From contig JAOCPU010000021.1 of assembly GCA_035772785.1 (NCBI GenBank), positions 1-64,000 on the forward strand: 64,000 bases of DNA, given 5' to 3'. Both the position numbers and the translations under genes were made by a program. Positions 49,342-61,385 of this stretch are shown in pieces; position 1 is the stretch's first letter, and each line of letters begins with the position of its first letter. The DNA is from Phlebiopsis flavidoalba (Eukaryota > Basidiomycota > Agaricomycetes > Polyporales > Phanerochaetaceae). Under the pieces are notes generated by a model. It made no database searches. It saw nothing but the letters and a program-made list of their open reading frames with translations, and was not told where the DNA came from.

Positions 49342-51287
49342 TTAGTCGAGGTCGTTGATGCTACCCATCGAGCGCGCGAAGAGCTCCTCGAACTGAGCGA
49401 AGATCGCGCTTCTGGCCACCAAAGATGTTGTGGAATGCGCTGACGAGGCTGCTGCCGATGCTGGCGACGTTGGCAACATCGCCGAGCTTGAGCGCACCGC
49501 TCTCGTCGACGTCGGAGACCGCGCGGGCAAGGAGCTCCTCGAAGGCGAGGTCGCGCTTCTGGCCGCCGAAGATGTTGTGGAACGCGCTGACAAGGCTGCT
49601 TCCGATGCTCGCGACATTGGCAACATCACCGAGCTTCAGAGCGCCGCTCTCTTCGAGCTGGTTGTCGATTTCTCGTGCGAAGAGTTCCTCGAGCGCGAGG
49701 TCACGCTTCTGGCCGCCGAAGATGTTGTGGAACGCGCTGACAAGGCTGCTGCCAATGCTTGTGCAACGTTCGCGAACAATCGCCAGAGCTTCAGAGCGCC
49801 GCCTTTCGATCCTCGAGTTGGTTGTCGATCTCCGCGAGCGGAAAGAGCTCCTCGAAGTGCATATTAAGGGTCGCGCTTCTGACCGCCGAAGATTGCTGTG
49901 GAACGCGCTGACGAGGCTGCTGCCGATGCTGGCAACGTTTTGGCAACGTCGCCGAGCTTGATCGCGCCGCTCTCACGTCGGTGGTATCGTCGCGGGCGAT
50001 GGCACTGTGAGAGAGAATTGTGAGTGGGTGGAAGATGCGCAAGAGTCGGTGGACGTACGTGGTGCCAAGAGATCGGGTGGAAGGCGTTGCTCCACGAATA
50101 TAATTCGGGCCAGGGGCGCGCAAAACGGATCATGCCACACGGCGGCACGTGGCCACCATAAAAGAAGAGCGCACCGCTCTCATCGCGTTGACTGAAAGGT
50201 TACCATTTCAGCGTTCCGTCGCAGTACCGAGAGTCGAAACACTTTCACTCACTCACCGAAGAGGTGTTGTGGAATGACCCGCGAAGCTGATGATGCTGCC
50301 GCCGATGCTCGCCGCAACACTATGTTTCAAGCAACATCACCGAGCTTCAGCGCAGCCGCTCTCGTCGACGTCGGTAGCCCCGCACGTTGCAAGGAGCTCA
50401 AGCTCGAAGGCGAGGGTCGAAGCGCTATTGTGGTTGCCCGAAGATGCTCTCGCCAGCGCTGATGAGGCTGCTGCCGATGCTCGCAAATGTTGGCGACGTC
50501 GCCGAGCTTGAGCGCACCGCTCCCGTCCGCGCTGAGATCGCGCTGCTTGTGGCTAGTCCCAAACTCAGCAAAACTATTGCGAGGATAAGTCTGAACGATG
50601 GAAGCTCACCTGCTGATGTAGTTCGTGGACAGCGCTGACTGCGGTGCTAGCAAACTCCGCAATGGTAGCTGCGTCGCCGAGCCTGCCGGGCTCGCGCGCC
50701 AGGAGGTCCTGGAGCTCAAGAGCGTGGCGGCGCTGCTGCTGGTTGCCGCTGGAACTGGGAAGGTCAGCATCGGCATGGAATAGCCACCATTAAATCGCAG
50801 CTTACTTGTTCGTGAAGTGGCTGATGATGCCGCCAATCACGCCGGCGCGACAAACGAGCCGATCGACGCGACGGTGCCTGAGCTTGTAATCGCACGCGCT
50901 CTCGTCGGCATCATCACGAGCGAGCAGAGCCTCGAGCTCGAGGGCGTCGCGGCGCTGCTGCTGGTTTCCGCTGCAGACGAAAGATCAGCCCACGGGACTA
51001 CACACATGAGAATACAAACGCGCGTACTTGTTCTTGAAGTGGTTGATGATACCACCAATAACGGGGAGCCCGCGAAGGAGGCAATGCTGGCGACCGTGCC
51101 GAGGGAGATAGCGCCGCTCTCGTCGATGGGTGCTACGGTCGCAGTGGTAACAGGCGCGGGGGTGGAGGTGGTGGAAGTGGTGGCGCGTGCGGGCAGTGAG
51201 TAGGTGGCGGGGTTAGCGACGGGGGGCAGCGAGAGCCGGGGCGACGGCGGCGAGGGCAACGGCAGCGACGATGGTGGAGGAGCGCAT
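49342..51287 (-). CDS. Secreted protein built of tandem repeats
   Basis: The start has a textbook signal peptide (MRSSTIVAAVALAAVAPALA) with cleavage after ALA. A Thr/Pro/Ala-rich stretch (TSTTSTPAPVTTATVAP) and a DESGAISLGTVASIASF segment follow. The rest repeats a unit of about 49 residues, roughly ESGALKLGDVANVASIGSSL, VSAFHNIFGGQKRDL and FEELLARE. At least four strong copies lie in 49411-49960 and weaker ones continue towards 51190. Short introns with splice signals interrupt the N-terminal repeats. The C-terminus is SINDLD. Similar secreted repeat proteins occur across Agaricomycetes with unknown function. Several indels are present. Confidence 0.7.
49411..49960. repeat. Tandem coding repeat, unit 147-170 bp
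   Basis: The marker TCTGGCC(A/G)CCAAAGATGTTGTGG-type sequence recurs at 49411, 49558, 49708 and (diverged) 49878, giving steps of 147, 150 and 170 bp. It encodes the repeated segment of the secreted protein on the minus strand. Confidence 0.85.
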
Positions 51288-53106
51288 GTTGGATAGGGTA
51301 GGTTAGGCGGATGGGTGGGGTGGTGGGGAAGTAGGGTCCGATAGAAGGAATGTACGAAGACTGTGAACAAAGTGTGTCGTGAAAAAAGAATGCGAATAAG
51401 GAAAACAAGTAGGCTGTGGATGCATATCTAGCGAACTGCGATTCCCGTAGGCGGGGAAAGAGTACTCACAACCAGTACCGACTTGAAAACGAAGGCTAGA
51501 AACGAAGGGAACTCCCCAGAGCTGGAGAATCTCCATGCTCGTCTAGCAGCTTATATACTTTCCACTCGTCGCTTGGCCCGCTCCAAGCTAACACAGCCCG
51601 CAGATGTGTTTCCATGTTTCAGGTGGCCATGGCGGGCCCAAAAGGCCCGTCGGTGCTGCGAACTTCGGAGAAGAGGATTCTGGGATCAGGCGGCGCGTGC
51701 AGACGCCAAGTGCCATTCGCGCGAGCCCTGAGCTCTAAATTGGGCATCATGATGCGAACGGAGGTGCAGAGCGTAGTTTTGATTTCCGCACGCCGTTTCT
51801 TGTGGTTTAGCCTCGACGTGCCGATGCTTTCCGCTGATGCTAAAATGCATGCACGCCACGAGAGGTCGCGTCCTAGAAGCAAAAGCTAAAAAGTCGTTAC
51901 TCGTTAGCATTTACGGTCGCGCCCCCGCACCCCACAGAAAGTAAGCAGTAGAGCCCGAGGTTTATACCATCGTGTTCTGAACCCGGACACTCCTACCTTA
52001 CGCAAATCCCGAATGTCCAACGAAGCAGGGGACGCGTCACCTCCCCCGCTGAGATCAGCAATCATCGATACGCGTGCATGATTGCAGTGTCAACCCGTTG
52101 ACAAACAAAGTGCTAAAAGTCCATAGCGCAATACCCGAATCAGCGCAATTTGTTGATCCCATGGGGCCCTGGAACATTGCCAAGTCGCGAGGATGGTGAT
52201 GGGGCAGTGTTTCGCTGTTGACGCCCATCGTGCGCTCACGGCGCCGCCGTCGGCGCGCTAGTGGAGAGACGCCTAAGGTGCTCGCCGAAAAAACCTAGTG
52301 GACACACTGACTTGGGTAAGCTGAGTGACATTTAGACCAGTTAGAAAGCTTTGCGTTAAGCGATTGGTAGGGTAAGGATGTACAGTAAAACAGGTCGTCT
52401 CGTATTCGAGATTTCTAGTGCGCGAGTATTCCCAGGGGACGTTCACCCGCCTGCGCAAAAATCGAACGCATCCTGGACTTTCAATCCGGACTCCCATGAA
52501 GCCGTCACTCAACGGCCTCTATTATAGAAGATCATTTTATACTAGCCCGTATTACACTTGAACAGTCCACGATGAGTCACGAAGGGTCTCTAGCCCTAGC
52601 ATCGAAAGTTTAGGCCATCGCTTCGACGATGCGAAACGGATGGAGACATCTCATCGGGGTCATCTATGCGACAGTATTTAGGTTAAGTAATTAGGGTCCA
52701 CCGGGTTAGAAGAAAAGGAGGCTGACCCGCTGAAGCGTTTTCCATGTAGGAGCAGCTGGTCCTGAAGACGGGGTCGGTCGTTGTGTAGTGTACAGGAAGT
52801 CGTGAAAGGCCGTACCTTGCGTCGCAGGGAGGACTAGATAGTCCTGATGAATGCGTAGCTGCCCCCTTCAGCGGAGATGGAACAACACCCTTGACATTTG
52901 TCTCTTTATCTTGCGAGGTAGCATCCAGCAGCGTCTAGAAGAAACAAAAATGAGCCCGCATATAGCCCAACTTCCCAGACGCACCTCGACAAAAAACCGA
53001 TTATCAAACGTCTGCGGCGTCGAATCCAACGACGCGCCCTGTGCACAACCTCAACACCACACCCAGCAAACGCATAAAACGCAAAACACACACATCCTCC
53101 ATCGGC
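51288..53106. other. Gene-free stretch of about 1.8 kb
   Basis: Holds the promoter of the secreted repeat protein (minus strand). A plus-strand open frame at 51483-51731 and others lack any protein or splice support. Confidence 0.45.
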
Positions 53107-54120
53107 TCAAGCGTATGCTTGCAACCGCAACACTATGCGTTTGAAGCCGCCAACAGCGCAACCGTCTCGCGGCGGCCCAAACCCCGCGTCGTCCATGCGC
53201 GCGAGGATCCGGTCGTCGACGGAGTGCCACGGCGCGGGGGACGAGCCCCGCGGCGCGGGCGCGCGCGGGGGCGGGTGGACGTCCCGCGAGGAAGCGCAGC
53301 CGGGGCCGCTGTTTGTGGCAGTTGGAGAGGCCGACGGCGCCGGCGAAAGTTCACGCTGTGTGGAGGTGAGTAAAAAGGGAGGGGGGGGGAGGTTGGGAAG
53401 AGGGGGCGTACAAGTCGCCGAAGGAGACGTTTGTGGTGAGAGGGCGAGGGCGCGTTGGGCGTGGATTATGCTGTCTAAGCCGGATGTTTTCGGCTGTGGG
53501 AGCTCGTGAGAGAGAGTGCCGGGGTCGTGAAGACGGGGTACGTGCCGTAAGCTAGCTCTGTTTCTGCAAAGGCCAAAATCGACCCGTCTGTTCGCGGACC
53601 AGCATAAGCGTGTTCTGGTGGGATTTCTGACGCATATGATCTTACCAGATCCTCCACCTCTAGCATATATATGGTGTTAGAAGCATTTATAACACCGCAT
53701 ATATGGACCGCACTCCACCCAGCCAAGCCAAGCCGCTTCGAGAATGAAATGGCGTCGTGAAAATCTATCAGCTCTGTTACTCCGAGTTCTCACAATTAAA
53801 TCTCGAAAAAATACCTACACCAAAACGAATGGACTAAAACAGATTAAAACAGCGAAGCATGCTGGGGAATCAAACGCACCTCCCGCGCGTCGTCGTCGCA
53901 CTGTTCCCCAAACCTAGCCCTCCACGCCATCAGCCACACGGCCCTGAGAGTTTCTACCGCTACGTACAGCGTATCCTGAACATCCTCCAGCACATCAGAC
54001 CACTTACAACACTCCACAGACCGAGTCAACACCAGCGCACACTAAAAACGCGACACTCACCTCCGGCTGAATCCGTCCACCGTGCCCCGCGCAGCGTCCT
54101 CCATCCCCGTCCGGCGCAGC
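53107..54120 (-). CDS. Unrecognised protein, spliced
   Basis: Minus-strand segments look coding: MEDAARGTVDGFSRR near 54100, WSDVLEDVQDTLYVAVETLR and MAWRARFGEQCDDDARE near 53950. Further on come STQRELSPAPSASPTATNSG and WHSVDDRILARMDDAGFGPP before a stop at 53107-53109. No domain is recognised. Joining these pieces into one gene is inference; 53475-53726 may hold a further exon. Confidence 0.35.
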
Positions 54121-55904
54121 CGAACCCAAAAGAGCGAAAATCATTAAGAAGAAATTAAGATACAAGAATTCATCGCGCTGTCGTCACAAATGTCGTCATG
54201 TGTCTCGGCGCATGGAGTAGTAGTATGGGGGAGGAGGAGATGAGAGCAGCCCGTTCGGGGAAGTTGATGCGCCACGCGTCACACGCGCGCGCGCGTCGTG
54301 GCTTTTGATGCGCCTTGTGCTTTTATTTGATGCGCCCACCGCTTGCTCTCGTCCATACACCATCCACACACCATCCTTGCACACCCGCTGCTAACCGCGT
54401 CGACTGCGCAAGCCCCGATGAACCCCCGCCCACAAATGCACAAATGCACACCCCTATCGAAGGCGCAGCCCGCGCTCCAACCCGGATCTCGAGCGCACAG
54501 TCACGATCGCCCTCTGCGCGATCGCGCCAAGGGTGTAATTAAGATCTCAGTGCTAGCCCCCGATTCGACGACGCGATCTGCCTCTGCTCGGGTGCACAAG
54601 TACTGGCGCGCGTGAGTGGATCTAGGCCTGGGTGCGCTAGGGTGCGCAAACTGCATGCGTACTGGCGCGCTGGGTGCTGAATAAGCTACGCCAGAGGGTG
54701 TTTTATCGTGTCATACATAGCTCCCGGTGGGGTTGGTTTTGAGTCTTGGGGTGAGCTTGAACCGGGGCTCCGGGTGTGTTTTTGGATATGTTTACGGAGC
54801 TCCTGGTCAAGAGCGGGCGCGTTCAATGGCCGTCGAGGCTTGAATCAGGGGGCAATATAGCTCCCGGTGTTGACTAGTTTCTCCGAGCGGGTGTGCTTGG
54901 GAAGCTCGGCTGTGGGCCAACGATGCCGTGTGTTCTCATGTTTACTCACGAAAATCAAGAGAAAGAGCTATTCCACAGGGTAATGATTCCTGAGTTCTCG
55001 AGACTTTGAATCAGAGCAATTGCCGGGGGAGGCCATGGAGCCGCTATGTTATCACTGGCTGCGCAAGCATGAGATGTCGACCATCACCAATTGGATACGG
55101 AGTTTTCCTGTTACGGATGAGCTAGATCACGGTATCTGTATGCGGCTTCGCACAGAGAAGGCCGGAGAACGAAACCACTGCGTTACTGCACGGGCACACG
55201 AGATGTTTACTTATATGAGACAAGCTATTTAGATATTTAGATCTGGTATCGCCAACACGAGTAGATGAAGTCAAGATAGACACACAAATGTACAACTCAT
55301 AGAACACAACATCGACCGTACCTCCCTTAACGCAGCCACGCCGCTTCAAGCCCGGCGAACAACACTTCACACAAAACAATCGCAGCAAAAAAAAAACCAA
55401 TACACCATTGCAGCCCAACCACGAATCTACATCTATGATACAAAATCATCCAGATATCGCTACACAACTAGCCAAAACTAAGATACTCAGCATATGCAAC
55501 CCATAAGATACCAACCCCTTCCCCCCATCGCGCACCGCCTAGCTCTCCCCAAGCACACAAACTTCCCATCCCCCAAAGTCGGCGTCTCCGCCATCCTCGC
55601 TCAGCCACCCCTCGAAACCCCTGGGAAACTCGCAAAGTCAGGGCCGGGGTGAAGCCCGGCGGCGGCGGGGGTACGCCAGCTCGCTCGGGGGCATCGACGC
55701 CTGCTCAGTCGGGGGCATCGACACTCCCAGGCCGTTCATCCCGGTGAAGATGCAGGCAGCGCGCCGGGTGTGATGGGTGTTGATGTTGTGCCGCTGGACC
55801 AGGGCAGCTCAGAATGTCACTGGGACTGGACCTCGGCCTGCACACTATCATCAGCACCACCTCCTACAAAAAGAAAAAAAAAAGGAACATACCGGAGGGG
55901 TTTA
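54121..55904. other. Gene-free stretch of about 1.8 kb
   Basis: No supported exon. A phrase ATAGCTCCCGGTG occurs twice (about 54718 and 54858), and related short GTGCGC-rich phrases recur between 54600 and 54670, hinting at an old local duplication. Confidence 0.45.
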
Positions 55905-57137
55905 CTTTGAGTGATCTACTCGATCCTTCGCGGCGGCTCGTATACACCGCCGACGGGCCGCTGCTGAAGGCGGGCGCGCGGATGGAGGGCGAGAGGAGGT
56001 GTGACGGGTAGGGAGGCGCGGCGCTGCGCGGGGTCGTACGCGAAGTGCTGGTCGTGCAGCTGGTCCGTGCAGCGCTGTTCCCGCCAGATCGATCGGCGGG
56101 GGCGGGCGTGCGCGGGTGGGCGATGGCCCCGAGGACGCAGGTGAAGGAGCACCTTCAGACGGCGGCGCGGAGTTGAGATCGAGCTTCATCGTAAAAACTG
56201 GCGGGATTCAAGGGGAGCGGGGATTTCATCGTCGGAGGTTGTAGACCGACTCGAGCTCGCGACGGACGCGCACGGCGCGCGCTTTATGCGCCACCTTGCG
56301 CTTCACCTGTTTCGGCCCGCGCATCTTGCGCTCCGCGGCGTACTCGCACACGAGCCCGCCGCGCGCGCGGCAGCGTGCGCACGGGCGTTCGCCGCTGCAC
56401 TACATGCTTGTGAGTAAAGGGAAGGAACGGCCGAGGGGGAGGGAGAGGAGGGAGGGTACCTTGGCTTTGCGGCCGCGACACGTTCTCGCACGCCTGCTGC
56501 AATTGTGCGCACGCGCGGCGCTTATTGTGCTCGCGGCTTCCACGCAGCTTCCTCTGGTAGATGACCATGGTCGCGGACTTCCGGTGTCGTAGCGAGTCCG
56601 CTCATCGCCCACTGCTGACCTAGTTCCTGCTGCTGCTCCTGGGGAGGTTTGTTGCACGAACATGCTCGGCGCGTGGATCGACTCGCCGCTGAAGCTCGAG
56701 CGCGCATCGTCTAGTCGTCCGAGTAGTCCGAGAACGAGCCCGGCGCGGACTCCGGGGCGTACGGCCTCCGCGACGGGGCACTCGGCTTGCGCCTTGCGCG
56801 CGAGCCACAGGTCGCTTGCGCACGCCGAGGATGGCGTCGGGCTGAGCGGGCGCGCGCGGGACCCGGGTGGCGCATGTCGGGCGAGGAGGCGGAGGCGGGA
56901 AGAGCCGGGAGGGGCGCGTTGAAGGCACCCGTCCGTTGTGCATGTCGAGCTCGTATGTGTACGACCCTGCGGGATCTCGGCGAGGGGCGCGTAGGAGGCA
57001 AAGGCCTCGGCGGGGTGTAGAGCGGGTGGTGCAGCTCGAGCGCGGAGGCTATATTGTCGTACTCCGGCGCGGGCTCGCGTGTCGGCGGTAAAGAATGTAC
57101 GCGGGCTCGTCGTGTTTAGGACATTGTGCAGCGACAT
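55905..57137 (-). CDS. Zn(II)2Cys6 fungal transcription factor
   Basis: DNA-binding regulator of the GAL4-like class. The N-terminal part (from MSLHNVLN) is low-complexity, rich in Pro, Ser, Ala and Arg. The zinc cluster spans an intron (GTACCC..CATGTAG, about 56405-56464). The first half gives a Cys-Gln-x-x-type start near 56510 and RRARTC. The second half reads CSGERPCARCRARGGLVCEY, the canonical C-x2-C-x6/7-C end. The basic linker is RKMRGPKQVKRK followed by RVRRELESVYNLRR. One extra T near 56500 puts the first Cys pair out of frame; without it all six cysteines align. Downstream sequence to 55905 is Ser/Pro-rich and may be the C-terminal part. No target is known; it lies 1.6 kb from the AA9 gene. 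Confidence 0.7.
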
Positions 57138-58739
57138 CGCAGAGAGTGAAGAAGTTGGGTGGGGAGGGGAAGGCGGCCGGGACTGCGCACGCGCTGGTAC
57201 TCTTAAGACCAAGGGCCTCCTTTTTATTTGGGGGCTGGGGCAGCGAAGTTTACTAAGAGGCGCGTGCAGCTTTCATCTCTTAAGGCCGAGAAGCGCTGTT
57301 ATCCGCCCCTGTGTGTGCGCTACGAATTCCATTAGTACATGATACATTTCGTGTACCTCGCGAACGCGGTTCTGTTATGTACAGCACGCACCACGGATCT
57401 CGGCTGCGCGCAAAGGTGGGGTGGTGGAAAGATTGCTGTCCGCCCGCGCATCCCTGACGGGGTACTGGCCACTCGCCCGCCTAGCAATGAAACAGCGCAT
57501 AGTACGCAAAAAAATAAATCGCCTGCGGCCGGCGCGGTTTTCAACACAGCCCGCGTGCAGAACGCATCTCCCGGCGCGAGCGAAGCAGGCGAACAGGAGC
57601 CCACGTGCTCACATATATGTGTTGCAGCAGGCGGTAGCATTTCCGGACTGCCCCTAAATCCGTTTCCGCCATGCCTTGTAAACGGCCAGATAGACACCCA
57701 AAATGTCGCATCTAGCGGCTGCGCGCCCGGCTGCATGAGAGGCCAGGAACGGTCCAGGATGGCGGGCTGAGACGCCAATCACATCCCGCGCCTGCCCAGC
57801 AGTCTGCCACCTCCGTTTCGTGCGATGCAGGTCACTCGCCGCGCGAAATCGCGCGTCAGTTCCGCCTACGATGCGTGCCTACACCCGCCGCAGCGAATTA
57901 GATAAAAGAAAATGGGCTGTGAGCTGGCACGACTTCGGTAATAGGACGCATCCCCGTGGCCCACGCGCGGGTTCAGGTTAGAGGGACTCCGCAAGTCGTA
58001 GAAACAGCCATGCGTCTGAATGCCGTTTGCATGATCGCCACCGACCGACGATTTTCTGAACACGTCCCGGAGTGTGATCGCCCACGACCTGAGTGGACTT
58101 CTGCGTTAACGCAACTTCAACATATCCCAACAGTCAGCAGCCCTGAAGTTCAGCGAAAACCAAAACGGCTTGGACGCGACTTTACACCAGCTGGACTAAC
58201 GCGCGCGGCACGTATACCGCGCGACGCTCCGGCAACCCGGCCGCCTAAGGCATGCGTTCAAACAGCCAGCAGAAACGTATCATCCACCAGAGAGCACATT
58301 GAACATCCCCAAGGGCGGCTGAGCGCCAGAACATGCACGCTAATGTCAGTGATTTTCAGCGGCCACAGAGTTGTGTTGCGGCCCAGGCCCCTACAAGGCT
58401 ATCCCTGCCGGATGGGCGTAAGCCTGCTGCGTAGACACTAACTCGATGTGCCTCGCGTCCTGCACAGCGAGCACATGATTTATCTATTCGATTAAATTGC
58501 TTGTCATTTCCGGTACACCCCTAATATGTAACAATATGTACCACATACACTAGACATTCCACCTAGCGCTACACCCTCCCGTGACCAAATCCCGGATTAG
58601 CGCAAAAACCCCCCCTCTCTCATTGATAACCCTCTGAATCACACACCGATCTCGATCCACAGCACGCACAGAAATAGCACTAGTGGCAGTCCTAACCCGC
58701 CCCTAACCCTTAAATACCAGCGCAATAAAAATCCGGGGT
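57138..58739. other. Gene-free stretch of about 1.6 kb
   Basis: The open frames at 57339-57770 and 57956-58441 have no recognisable protein, no clear introns and no conserved motif. They are treated as chance frames in GC-rich DNA. Confidence 0.4.
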
Positions 58740-60496
58740 GATGATGCCACCACCCCAGCGCACTATCCGGGCGCATAACCGGAGACACGCTGACACAGAG
58801 GCCGCGTTCGAGGCGCAGAGTTGACGCGGCCCCCCTTTGCCTCAGCGCTGAACAAAAACCCGCGACAGCCAGCGCCGGAGCCGCGCGTGGCCGATCTTCG
58901 CCCATCTGCGCTGGGTCGGGCCGGAGGTTGCGCGCGGTCCACCTGGCTTTGCTCCCGGGACTTCTCACGCGACTTCGGCGCATGACGCCTCCCGTCGGTG
59001 TTGCTCCACCCTCCTCCTCCCTGATCTAGCGTTGTTTGTGATTTGTAACGGTTGTTGAGGGCAGAATGCTGAAGCGGTGGGCCGGGTGGTTGAGCGGGAG
59101 ATGGAGCGGACGTTGCCGGAAGGTGAACAGACCGTCGGGACCAGTCCAGCGGATCTTCTGCCTCATAGGACGTAGTCGGAGGCCAGTCTTGAGGTTGTCG
59201 CAAACGGGTTCCGCCGGGGAAGGGTGTATGTTCGGTCCCGGAATTATACTAACACCTACACCCCCATCAAGCCTATTCTCTTTTTTTTAAAGATATTTTT
59301 GGGGACGTACATCGGGGTCCGTAAAATCCCGGGATCAATCATCCTATATTACGCCCCAGGAAGATAAGGACACCATGCGGGGGTAGGGCACGCCGGTCCC
59401 CGATCTGTCCCCGCTACATCTGCACCTGAGTACAACATCCGGATAAAACTCCACGCCCGCAAGCGCCGAGGCGGACCAGTCGCGAGGTGCAGCGCTGATG
59501 ATCTCGTGGCCGTCACGAGGTACCCACCGGGCGCGAGAGTTCGTGGGCAATGTAACAACAAACGCCCGTCGCCATGACCTGCTCTCCCATTAATCAATGT
59601 ATGAAAGCGGTAGGAACGGAGAGGTGCGTAATGGGAGACTAATCCGCCCTGCGAAACCCCCCACGTCACCCCATCGCTTCTCACAACCCAAGCTCATCAA
59701 TCTTAAACCACTTCGCAGCACTCGCGTTGTACGCCCCACACGCCCCCTCGCACGCCGCCATGTACTGTCATCAAGGGCCCCGTATTATGCGGCCCACTAC
59801 CCACCGCCCCTACTGAGCCTCGCACAGAAAGAAGGGGAAAGACGCACCTTGGAGATCCCGTCGCCGCCAGACCATCTGCACGCTGAAGGGACGCTGCCGG
59901 GGCGCGCAGGGGGACGACGAGTTGGCGGGCGCGGCGCTCAGCCGCAGGTCATGTCGGGGTTGGAGGCGCCTTTGACGGGGGTCGATGGAGGGATGAGGCG
60001 GATCGGGCTGGGGGGCCTGCGAGCGAGCAAAACCGTGCGTCAGCATTCGCCATTGCGCGAGAGAGAACAGCAACCCTCCCGGTAAGGAGAAGGGGGGTCG
60101 GGGGAGGGAAAAGAGAAGGGGAAGGGGAGAGGAAGGAAGAGGAGGAAGGGAAGAGGAGGGAAAGGGAAGAGGGAGGGAAGGAGGAGAAAGCGAGAGGAAG
60201 AGGAGAAGGAAGGAGGGAGAAGGCAAAGGCGGGGAGGAGAGAGAGGAAGGAAGGGGAGGGAGGAGGAGGAGGAAGCGAGGAAGCGAGAAAGCGAAAGCGA
60301 GGGGGAGCAAGAGGGAGGGGAAGGGAAAAGAGGTAGGGAAGGAGGGCGCAGCACACCTTTGTAGTTGTTCGGTTGGTTGCCGGCGTACCACTTCCCGTCG
60401 ATGGCGATGGGCGCTCAAGTAGCCGTGTGCGGCGGCGAGCGGCGCGCAGAGCAGGCGAGCGCGAGGAGGGGTGCGAGGGCGTTATGATAATCGCAT
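58740..60496 (-). CDS. AA9 lytic polysaccharide monooxygenase
   Basis: Secreted copper enzyme that cleaves crystalline cellulose and related glucans oxidatively. The signal region ends PLAAAHGYLS, leaving His1 of the copper brace at the mature N-terminus. IAIDGKWYAGNQPNNYK follows, then a 340-nt intron. Next come IRLIPPSTPVKGASNPDMTC, WSGGDGISK, and after another intron PHNTGPLMT (second copper His), AYNASAAKWFKIDELG, VVTLPTNS, APGGYLV, HEIISA, and GVEFYP with the axial Tyr. Then CTQVQ and a C-terminal segment with YVPKNI and IIPGPNIHPSPAEPVCDNLK. A Ser/Pro/Arg-rich tail may follow to 58740; no CBM1 was seen. Indels occur in the signal peptide and most exons. Confidence 0.86.
60017..60356 (-). 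other. 340-nt intron with a polypyrimidine tract (AA9 gene)
   Basis: On the coding (minus) strand the intron starts GTGTGC after GNQPNNYKG and ends CTCGCAG. About 270 of its bases (60076-60346) are nearly all pyrimidine on that strand, purine on the plus strand. This is five to six times longer than the other introns in the window. Confidence 0.75.
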
Positions 60497-61385
60497 CGGT
60501 GGCGTTGTGTAGTCTTATCGTGGGTCGTTAGTCGTGCGGAAGGGGTCGTGTGTCGTGCGTCGTTCGTCAGGAGGAGGGAGGCTCGAAGAAATCGAGACAT
60601 TTTAAAAGACGACTCGGAGAAGGAACTTCGGAGAGAACGAGACTCAAAGGAGGAGAACGAGAAAACAGAGCAGAGGAAGGAGAAAAGGGAGACCCCACCC
60701 AGCATGCGCCCCGCTATATACACCGCCCGCGACTGCTCTGTTCATGGAACGTTGGGCCCGCCTCCGCACCGCGCAGTTGAGGCACATCTCGGACGCGTGT
60801 TTGATGGGCGTGATTAGGGAACGAGGACCTGAGGGTTGTGCTTCGCGCGGGCGCCGGCGGTTCTGAAGAGGTGCCACGTGAGATGCGGGCGGGGCGTGGT
60901 TCTCGCTCTCGACGTGCATGTACAACCCACACACCTGCCATTTCTAAACTGATGCTTGCGGATTTCTTTGCGCCGAAATACGAGTCGTCGCGACTTACAC
61001 AGCCCGAACGCACAAACTCGTGTTCTGCGCGCCCTCAGCGCAGCCTGGAGACCCACTCACCAGACGCTCTGCTTCGGGCACTCACCTTTGTCACAGTCTG
61101 GACTTCACCCTGCTATCCACCGGCTAAAAAGCTTCGAAAGAAAGCAAGAAAGAAAGAGAAAGTATGAACGCAGCTGCTGTGATGCTCAACGGCCCTTTGT
61201 GCCTATTTTGGGCGAGAGGCGAGAAAACTTATCGCTCGCAGCGCGGTTCGGGCGTGTTTGTGAGTAAACGTGATTCTTTTGCTGTATGGGTTGGTGCTTA
61301 CGGATTTCGAGTAGGTTATGAGTGCGCTTTCTTTTGGGCGGAAACCGCTGGTTCCTGTGTCTGTGCCCCATGCACATCTTGAAGA
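60497..61385. other. AA9 promoter side and gene-free stretch
   Basis: No supported exon. A TATATA motif on the plus strand at about 60715-60721 lies some 220 bp from the AA9 start. Confidence 0.35.

Noticed and set aside
49425..49961. Plus-strand repeats resembling an array or a second repeat protein
   Set aside because: Not a CRISPR array: units are 147-170 bp with no short spacer pattern, and the signal peptide and splice sites place the gene on the minus strand.
52440..52530. Possible tRNA-like stretch
   Set aside because: No cloverleaf with a T-loop GTTCRANNC box could be formed.
57339..57770. 143-codon open frame with a hydrophobic start
   Set aside because: No splice structure, no recognisable domain, and the opposite strand is equally open.
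59949..60418. Pro/Ser/Leu-rich open frames of 100-200 codons on the minus strand
   Set aside because: They read through the polypyrimidine intron of the AA9 gene; the AA9 exons on either side define it as intron.
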